NCBI GenBank assembly: GCA_040758525.1
Contig: JBFLVQ010000364.1
Location: 1-9,508 of the forward strand
DNA: 9,508 bases
DNA from: JBFLVQ01 sp040758525
GTDB taxonomy: Bacteria > Acidobacteriota > Blastocatellia > Chloracidobacteriales > JADJPF01
Reading direction: 5' to 3'
Part shown: positions 1 to 6,900 of the stretch, piece by piece
Layout of the letters: each line of letters starts with the position of its first letter
Position numbering within the stretch: position 1 is the stretch's first letter
The notes under the pieces: model-generated
The model's input: the letters and a program-made list of their open reading frames with translations, nothing else
What the model was told of the DNA's origin: nothing
Database searches by the model: none
Translations under genes and position numbers: made by a program

Positions 1-312
1 CTACCCATTGCTGGAGGTAGAATTGGCATGCTCTTTGATTTCTATGCGCGTCCAGAAAGAGGACAAAAACGACGCTACGGAATTACCGGAAACTCATTTG
101 TTAGTATTGTCGAATTTGGCCCTCAGATCAGGGCACTATCGATATCAGTATTCGGTCAGAGTGCTGATCCGGCATCACAACATTACTTCGATCAAGCACA
201 ACTCTATGCTAAACATAAGTTCAAAATCGCTTGGTTCACACTAGATGAGGTCAAAGCTAACTCGGCGCCCCCATATCATCCTGGTGAGCACAAAGAGCGT
301 AAAGCGGCTTGA
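1..312 (+). CDS. Penicillin acylase-family amidohydrolase, C-terminal part (5'-truncated by window edge)
   Basis: The reading frame is open from base 1 and ends at a TGA at 310-312, giving the last 103 residues of a larger protein. The segment matches the C-terminal end of the beta chain of penicillin amidase/acyl-homoserine-lactone acylase proteins (Ntn hydrolases): a G-N-S-F-V-S-I-V-E-F-G strand, then G-Q-S-A-D-P-A-S, H-Y-F-D-Q, L-Y-A-K and A-W-F-T-L-D-E-V. Family members are usually 700-850 residues, made as a precursor that self-cleaves at a Ser/Thr/Cys nucleophile; that site, the signal peptide and the alpha chain lie upstream and cannot be checked. The first in-frame ATG in the window (28) is internal, not the start. 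Family reaction: hydrolysis of an amide bond linking an acyl group to an amine. Next to a fatty-acyl-initiating NRPS, deacylation of a lipopeptide precursor (as PvdQ does for pyoverdine) is attractive but inferred. The next gene begins 38 bp downstream on the same strand, so co-transcription is likely. Confidence 0.88.
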   Translation, partial: LPIAGGRIGMLFDFYARPERGQKRRYGITGNSFVSIVEFGPQIRALSISVFGQSADPASQHYFDQAQLYAKHKFKIAWFTLDEVKANSAPPYHPGEHKERKAA

Positions 313-350
313 CTTGATTTGTATAAATTTACTACTAAATCGGTTGCTTT

Positions 351-2030
351 ATGAATCACCTGATCTTCAAAGAGATTCCCCCTGTAATCGAACGTGAAAA
401 AAACAGTAATGCTAAACAAGTTTCAATAACAGGATCGGCGGTAGCGCAGACCGATCTTGTTAAGGCGTTACTCCAGTATGGTAGCTATAGCGGCTACTAT
501 TTTCTTTGGCCATGGCTTGACAGTATTGATGAAGCGAGACGACAATTACGCGAAAGCTATCCTAATACAGAAAGAACACAAGTTATTGGGCTTGATGATT
601 TCACTGAATTGCAACGATTAGAGCGGATGATAATATTTACTGGCACTTCTCTTATTGATGAAGCCTCTTACTTGCGTAAATGTTTTGGACGTAATGATTG
701 GCCTGTTGTTGGTATTACACATGCACTAAGTTATCTTGAAGGTATTCACCATGTTCAGATGATGTTATTAGGGGACCTTAACAGTTACGATTGTCTTATA
801 TGCACCAGTCGAGCAGGACAAAAAGCGTTACAAAATATTTTTGCTGAACTCTCGCTAGCATTCATACGTGAAATAAAAATACCAATCTCATTCAAAGGAC
901 GGTTGCCGGTGATACCACTGGCAATAGATGAATCTTACTTTCAGATCAAAAATAGAGAAGAAGCCAGACAACTGCTTGGTATTTCCAACGATGCAATAGT
1001 CTTCCTTTATTTGGGTCGCCTTTCAGCTTCATTCAAGATGGATCCAATTCCGCTAATATGGCTCTTTTCTCAAGTAATAATTAACAAGAGAAATAAAGTC
1101 AGACTAATCTTAGCAGGCAATGATACACTATTAGATACAACATCTCAGATCCGAGAATTGACAAGCAGTCTAGGTATTGCAGACAAAATAATAGTGATGC
1201 CGAATATCAATCGTGAGGAGAAAGCATCATTATATACTGCTGCAGATGTCTTCGTTTCCTTAAGTGATAATGTTCAAGAGACTTTTGGTCTTACTATTAT
1301 CGAGGCAATGGCTGCCGGTTTACCAGTTATTGCTTCTGATTGGAGTGGTTATAGAGAATCGATCGAGCATGGAAAGACTGGTTTTCTTGTGCCAACTCAT
1401 TGGGGACCATTTGATGACAAGCAGTTGAGTTTGGCGGCACCAATAAGAGGAAATATAACAACTCATCAGTTACTCTCTCAATCTGTTTGCATAGATTTAG
1501 CAGTGTTGGAAGATTATATTATGGCAGTCTGTGATAATGTTGAACTGCGACGTAAGCTGGGTGAAGCTGGAAGACAACGTGCGCGACAATATTACACTTG
1601 GGCCAGTGTTATTTCGCAATATGAGGCACTCTGGATGGAATTATTAGAAGAGAGCGCATCAAGTAGTATAGAGAAAGTAAGCTCCGATATTAACTATCAA
1701 GTCTGTTCATATGATTACTTGAAAATATTTCACCACTACGCGACTGGAGCAATTGATAATAACACAAGATTGCAAATAACTAATCTTGGCCATCAACTTC
1801 TAGAACAACCATTACATCTTGCCTCTTTTCAAAGGGTTTTCACTGAGATTGATAAAATGATCTTAAATGAAATAGTTATTGCTTATAAGCAAAATAAGAA
1901 TATTGAATTATCTAAGCTGATAGGAAATATTGCACAGGGACAAACAGTAGCATTAACGGCAATACAGCGTAGTATTACTAAATTACTCAAATATGGTTTA
2001 CTAACATTCTCTCCAACCCATATCGAGTAA
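351..2030 (+). CDS. GT4-like (GT-B fold) glycosyltransferase with C-terminal extension
   Basis: The 559-residue protein starts at the first ATG after the acylase stop; no clear Shine-Dalgarno sequence precedes it. The C-terminal Rossmann half of a group-1/GT4 retaining glycosyltransferase is clear: a V-I-P-L-A-I-D linker segment, F-L-Y-L-G-R-L followed by F-K-M-D (conserved basic residues R223 and K229), R-L-I-L-A-G-N-D, Y-T-A-A-D-V-F-V-S-L-S-D, and the E-x7-E nucleotide-sugar motif (E310 and E318, in Q-E-T-F-G-L-T-I-I-E-A-M-A-A-G-L-P-V-I). The N-terminal half is weaker, with G-I-T-H-A-L-S and C-T-S-R-A-G. It should transfer a sugar from an NDP-sugar; donor and acceptor cannot be read from the sequence. 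No signal peptide or membrane segment was seen, so it is probably cytoplasmic. About 115 residues after ~445 lie beyond the GT-B fold and have no recognised identity. Its place between an acylase and a lipo-NRPS suggests glycosylation of the lipopeptide (inference); a role in envelope glycans is the alternative. Confidence 0.87.
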   Translation: MNHLIFKEIPPVIEREKNSNAKQVSITGSAVAQTDLVKALLQYGSYSGYYFLWPWLDSIDEARRQLRESYPNTERTQVIGLDDFTELQRLERMIIFTGTSLIDEASYLRKCFGRNDWPVVGITHALSYLEGIHHVQMMLLGDLNSYDCLICTSRAGQKALQNIFAELSLAFIREIKIPISFKGRLPVIPLAIDESYFQIKNREEARQLLGISNDAIVFLYLGRLSASFKMDPIPLIWLFSQVIINKRNKVRLILAGNDTLLDTTSQIRELTSSLGIADKIIVMPNINREEKASLYTAADVFVSLSDNVQETFGLTIIEAMAAGLPVIASDWSGYRESIEHGKTGFLVPTHWGPFDDKQLSLAAPIRGNITTHQLLSQSVCIDLAVLEDYIMAVCDNVELRRKLGEAGRQRARQYYTWASVISQYEALWMELLEESASSSIEKVSSDINYQVCSYDYLKIFHHYATGAIDNNTRLQITNLGHQLLEQPLHLASFQRVFTEIDKMILNEIVIAYKQNKNIELSKLIGNIAQGQTVALTAIQRSITKLLKYGLLTFSPTHIE

Positions 2031-2041
2031 ATATATATTTA
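2028..2041. repeat. 14-bp perfect AT palindrome over the glycosyltransferase stop codon
   Basis: TAAATATATATTTA reads identically on both strands and begins with the TAA stop of the glycosyltransferase. It is pure A/T with no loop and no following T-run, so it is not a convincing intrinsic terminator. It may be a low-complexity accident of AT-rich intergenic DNA or a site for an AT-binding regulator. Confidence 0.4.
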
Positions 2042-2059
2042 ATCATATGGTTTTGAGCT

Positions 2060-2089
2060 TTTACTAATATAACAATCTATGCTTATAAT
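2060..2089 (+). promoter_or_regulatory. Candidate sigma70-type promoter upstream of the NRPS
   Basis: A perfect -10 hexamer TATAAT (2084-2089) is preceded, after 18 bp, by TTTACT (2060-2065), which matches the -35 consensus at 4 of 6 positions. It would give a ~145-nt leader before the NRPS start at 2239. The 208-bp gap (2031-2238) is the only sizeable non-coding space in the window, so an independent promoter for the synthetase is plausible. In DNA this AT-rich, chance matches are common. Confidence 0.35.
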
Positions 2090-2192
2090 TAACCATTCGT
2101 TTACACACCACATCAATTCGTTGAAAAAGTCTAGTCGTATATTAAGGTTTTAATTAAATATCACTGCTAGTAATTATGTATTCATAGCAATC

Positions 2193-2222
2193 TTGAAACT
2201 ATACCAATACAAAGCGAATAAT
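2193..2222 (+). promoter_or_regulatory. Second candidate promoter, close to the NRPS start
   Basis: TTGAAA (2193-2198, 5 of 6 to the -35 consensus) and AATAAT (2217-2222, 5 of 6 to the -10 consensus) are 18 bp apart. Transcription would begin around 2229, only about 10 nt before the ATG at 2239, giving a nearly leaderless message. That would fit the absence of a Shine-Dalgarno sequence, but the call rests on consensus matching only and competes with the candidate at 2060-2089. Confidence 0.3.
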
Positions 2223-2238
2223 TTGCTTTTCTATTTTA

Positions 2239-3933
2239 ATGATGGAAACTCATAGTAACATTGTCAAAGTATTACGTTGGCGTGCAAGCTATCAGGCTGA
2301 ACGACTGGTCTATCTATTCTTAGCTGATGGTGAGCGTGAAGAAGAGCAATTTACTTATGCAGACTTAGATAGACGCGCAAGAATAATTGGTGCTGCACTA
2401 CAACAGCGTTCTGCAATGGGTGAGAGAGTGTTGCTGATATATCCTCCTGGATTAGAATATATTGCAGCATTTATGGGTTGCTTATATGCAGGTGCTATTG
2501 CTGTGCCAACTTATCCTGCTAGACATAACCGTACTCTTCCAAGGCTACAGGCAATTGTAAAAGATGCCTGTGCACGTATAGCACTAACTACTAATGAAGT
2601 AGCGTCTACAATTGCACCATTAATAGCAGAATTTGATGATTTAAAGAACCTGGATTGGATCACAACCGACACAATAGCAATAGATATTCTTTCTCAATGG
2701 TGTAATACTAGAATAACTACAAATATGCCTGCGTTTCTACAGTACACATCAGGCTCTACATCTACACCAAAGGGAGTGGTAGTTACACATGCGAATCTTA
2801 TTCATAATCAGCAAATGATACAGAAAGCTTTTCAGCATACAGAAAGTTCAACATTCGTAGGTTGGTTGCCACTATATCACGATATGGGGCTTATCGGTAA
2901 TGTTGTGCAACCACTCTTTATTGGTGCGTCTAGTGTGCTTATGTCGCCGCTAGCTTTCTTGCAAAATCCATTGCGCTGGCTAAAAGCGATCTCGCGCTAT
3001 CGTGCTGCCACTAGTGGTGGGCCAAATTTTGCATATGATCTATGTGTACGCAAGATCTCAGCCGAACAGTGTGGTGAGCTTGATCTGAGTTGTTGGACAA
3101 CTGCCTTCAATGGCTCTGAACCAATTCGATATGAAACTATTGAAGCTTTTAACAGAACCTTTAGTGATTATGGTTTCCGGCAGGATGCTTTCTATCCTTG
3201 TTATGGCCTTGCTGAAGCGACACTCTTTGTCGCTGGCAGTTCGGAAAAGAGATGTCCAGTAACTATCAAAATACGACGCGAGGCCCTTGAACAAAATCTC
3301 ATAGTTACTACAGATGATGAGAGTAATGCTGTGACGTTAGTAAGTTGTGGAGAGGCTCATTTGAATCAGCGTATTGTGATTGTTGAGCCACAAGAGATGA
3401 AGGAGGTCACTACTGACAGGGTAGGTGAGATTTGGGTAGCAGGAACAAGTATTGCAAGTCAGTACTGGCAAAAATCTCAGGAAAGTAAAATAACCTTCCA
3501 AGCATACCTTGTAGATACAAATGAAGGCCCATTTTTGCGCACTGGTGATCTAGGGTTTGTACACAATGGCGAGCTTTATATTACGGGCCGCCTCAAAGAT
3601 CTTATTATTATTCGTGGGCACAACCACTATCCTCAAGATATTGAGTTGACTGTTGAGCACAGCAACACACACCTAAGATCGGGTTGTGGTGCAGCTTTCA
3701 CAGTAGAGGTTAATGGGCAAGAGAATCTTGTATGCGTACAAGAGTTGCAGAGTGCTGAATCTTTGGAAACTGAATCGATCATCACAGATATTCGTCAAGC
3801 GATTGCGGAAGAGCATGAATTGCAGGTTTTTGCGATCTGCTTAATAAAACCTGGTACTATTCCAAAAACCTCTAGCGGTAAGGTACAGCGCTATGCTTGC
3901 AAAAAGCGATTTTTACATGACGAATTGGATATA
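2239..3933 (+). other. NRPS domain: fatty acyl-AMP ligase (FAAL)
   Basis: Residues 1-565. The P-loop-like core Y-T-S-G-S-T-S-T-P-K-G-V-V lies at about 169-181. Features typical of the FAAL branch rather than amino-acid adenylation domains are G-W-L-P-L-Y-H-D-M-G-L-I-G (from 208), G-G-P-N-F-A-Y-D-L-C (around 267), Y-G-L-A-E-A-T-L-F-V (about 322-331), and R-T-G-D-L-G-F then G-R-L-K-D-L-I-I-I-R-G-H-N-H-Y-P-Q-D-I-E (from ~435). The C-terminal catalytic Lys is K548 in T-S-S-G-K-V-Q-R. FAALs make acyl-AMP from a free fatty acid and ATP and pass it to a carrier protein instead of CoA. Chain length cannot be read by eye. Confidence 0.93.
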
Positions 3934-6900
3934 GTAACTCAATGGCGCATAGGAGATAATTCTAACCAACGAGTTGCTCTATTCTCAACGCGTTTTCAGA
4001 ATCTTACAGAAATAGAACAATGGCTGTGTGCAGAATTATCTGCAAGAGTTGGTTGTCATCCTACACAGATAGATATTAACGAGCATCTTACTGTGTATGG
4101 GGTTGATTCTCTTGCTGCTATTGAAATGATTCATCGGCTTGAAGTTAGCTATGGTATTACACTGCCGATCACAAGTTTTTTGGAAAACCCACAAATTTCC
4201 CAACTTGCTGCAAAAATCTTTTCTGCTGCTACTTGTGTACCATTACAACCATACAAAGAGCAACCAAAAAAAGTACCATTGTCATGTGGCCAACGAGCAT
4301 TATTCTTCTTGCATCAACTGAATCCAACAAGCCCAGCTTATAATATTGCTAATGCAGTGCGTATTAATAGTAGGCTTGATATCAATCTATTTGTTAGTAC
4401 GCTTGAACATCTGATTGAGCGTCATTCAGTTTTACGTACGACTTTCGCACTAGAGAATGGTAAATTGATTCAGTGTGTGCATGAAAAAGGAGAACTCTTT
4501 TTCCATCATGAGGAGATTACAAATTGGAGTGAAGCAGCAATTAATGAATGTTTGCTGCGTGAGGCACATACTGCTTTTGATCTAAAAAAAGGGCCGTTAA
4601 TACGATTTTTCCTTTATACCAGATCTCAACAAGAGCACCTACTATTGCTAGTTATCCATCACATAATATCTGATTTCTGGTCACTAGCAGTGCTTTTACG
4701 CGAGTTGCAGACAATATATTCAATATCTAAGAGAGGCAAAATAGCTGTATTACCGAATCTGCAATTCAACTTTAGCGATTATCTGAATTGGCAGGAAGAT
4801 ATGCTTACTGGCCCAGAAGGTGAACGACTGTGGTCTTATTGGCGCGAGCAATTATCAAGCGAATTACCAATTCTCAATCTGCCTGTTGATCACCCGCGCC
4901 CGAAAGAGCAGACGTATCGAGGAGCTTCTCTACGGTTCAAACTGGATGAAAAGACAACACAAAAACTGAGAGTTTTTAGTCAAGAGCGTGATGTTACACT
5001 CTATATGACTTTACTAGCAGTTTTTCAGGGCCTGCTCTACCGATATACAGGACAGAATGAAATAATAGTGGGCTCGCTAACATCTGGACGTAGTCGAGCT
5101 GAATTTGCTGATCTAATAGGTTATTTTGTTAATCCCATTGTATTGCGTATAAACTTCTCTGGGAGTCCTAACTTCGAAAAACTACTCCTACAGGTGCGGA
5201 AAATTGTTTTAGCTGCATTCGAGCATCAAGATTTTCCTTTTACATTACTCGTTGAACGTCTACAACCTGAGCGCGATTTGACTCATACACCATTATTTCA
5301 ATTGTTGTTTGTTATGCACAAGGTGCCGCAATTTGCAGATCCAAATCTAGCAGCTCTTGCCATAGGTGAAACAGGTGTTCGATTGGAAGGTGAGTTTGGT
5401 TTAGAAGCCATTCCACTCCAACAGCAGGTTGCTCAATTTGATCTCTCATTTATAGTTGCAGAAATAGGTGAAAATCTCTGTATTTCATTGCAATATAACA
5501 TTGATCTCTTCGAGCAGAAGACAATTGAGCGAATGGCAGATCACTATAATCGACTGCTAAAAGCTGTGATAAGTGATCCAACTACTAAGCTCGCACAACA
5601 GCCGCTATTAACTATTGATGAAGAGCGAAAGCTATTGAGAGAATGGAACAATACAGAGAAAAACTATTACTTAGATACCTGTTTACACCATCTTTTCGAA
5701 GCACAAGTAGAGCGAACACCTGATGCGATAGCAGTGATCTATGAGAATGAAACATTGAGTTATCGAGAGCTAAATAAGAAAGCGAACCGCTTGGCGCATT
5801 ATCTGAGAAACCTGGGTGTGCGTGCAGATACTCCAGTTGCCATTTGTGCAGAAAGATCTGTGCAGATGATTGTTGGATTGATCGGCATTCTTAAAGCTGG
5901 AGGTGCTTACTTACCTATTGACCCTGATTACCCACCTGAACGACAGCAATTTATGCTGTCAGATGCGCAACCCCCTATAATTATAAAGCAACTGGCATTG
6001 AACAATACTTCGACAGTTGAGTTAACAGATCAGCAACAGTTAATCTGTATTGATGCCGATTGGCATGAGATCGATCAGCACAGCGCAGAAAATCCCGAGT
6101 CGATCGTAGATTCTGATAATCTTGCATATATAATCTATACTTCTGGTTCCACTGGTAACCCCAAGGGGGTAATGAATACACACCGAGCGATCTGCAATCG
6201 TCTGCTTTGGATGCAGGATGCATTCAAATTAACCTATGAAGATCGTGTTTTACAAAAAACTCCTTTCAGTTTTGATGTGTCGGTTTGGGAATTTTTCTGG
6301 CCATTGATTACGGGTGCAAGCTTAGTGATAGCTCGGCCTGGCGGACATAGAAATGGTGACTATCTGATCGATATAATTGGGCGTGCCGGTATTACAAATA
6401 TTCATTTTGTACCTTCAATGCTTCAGGCCTTTTTAACTCTCGATCTTTCTACTTGTCGATCGTTGAAACGTGTCATTTGTAGTGGTGAGGCTCTCTCTGC
6501 CGAATTGCAGGAACGTTTCTTTGCACTGTTGCCAGCAGAGTTACATAACCTTTATGGTCCTACGGAAGCGGCTGTAGATGTGACTGCTTGGGCTTGCCTA
6601 AATAATAGTAAAAGTAAAACGGTACCTATTGGATGTCCCATAGCAAATATTGAGATATATCTGCTTGATCACAATTTACAATGTGTACCGATAGGGGTGT
6701 CAGGCGAACTCTATATTGGTGGTGTGGGTCTTGCTAGAGGCTATTTTAATCGTGCTGATCTTACTGCAGAGCGGTTTATTCCCCATCCTTTCTCTAAAAA
6801 TACTGGTGAACGGTTATACAAAACAGGAGATTTAGCCCGTTATCTACCTGATGGCAATATAGAATTTCTTGGACGTCTTGATGATCAGGTGAAAATCCGT

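Noticed and set aside
28..312. A separate small gene starting at ATG 28
   Set aside because: The frame is open to base 1 and the residues before ATG 28 continue the acylase C-terminus, so the ATG is internal.
2021..2060. Intrinsic terminator after the glycosyltransferase
   Set aside because: The palindrome here is only A/T with no GC stem and no distinct loop followed by a U-run, so termination is not supported.
3058..3294. Minus-strand open frame inside the FAAL region, and similar ones at 5981-6223, 6794-7322, 8031-8243 and 8742-9159
   Set aside because: All lie wholly inside the NRPS frame, which has continuous recognisable domains there. Their translations show no family resemblance.
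2239..3933. Acyl-CoA synthetase or amino-acid adenylation identity for the first domain
   Set aside because: The G-W-L-P-L-Y-H-D-M-G-L, G-G-P-N-F-A-Y and Y-G-L-A-E-A-T-L-F-V motifs and direct fusion to an ACP fit the FAAL branch better.
4139..4321. Plus-strand small frames in frame 2 (4139-4321 and 8441-8632) and 8-244 over the acylase end
   Set aside because: They overlap well-supported coding sequence in another frame and give low-complexity or unrecognisable proteins.
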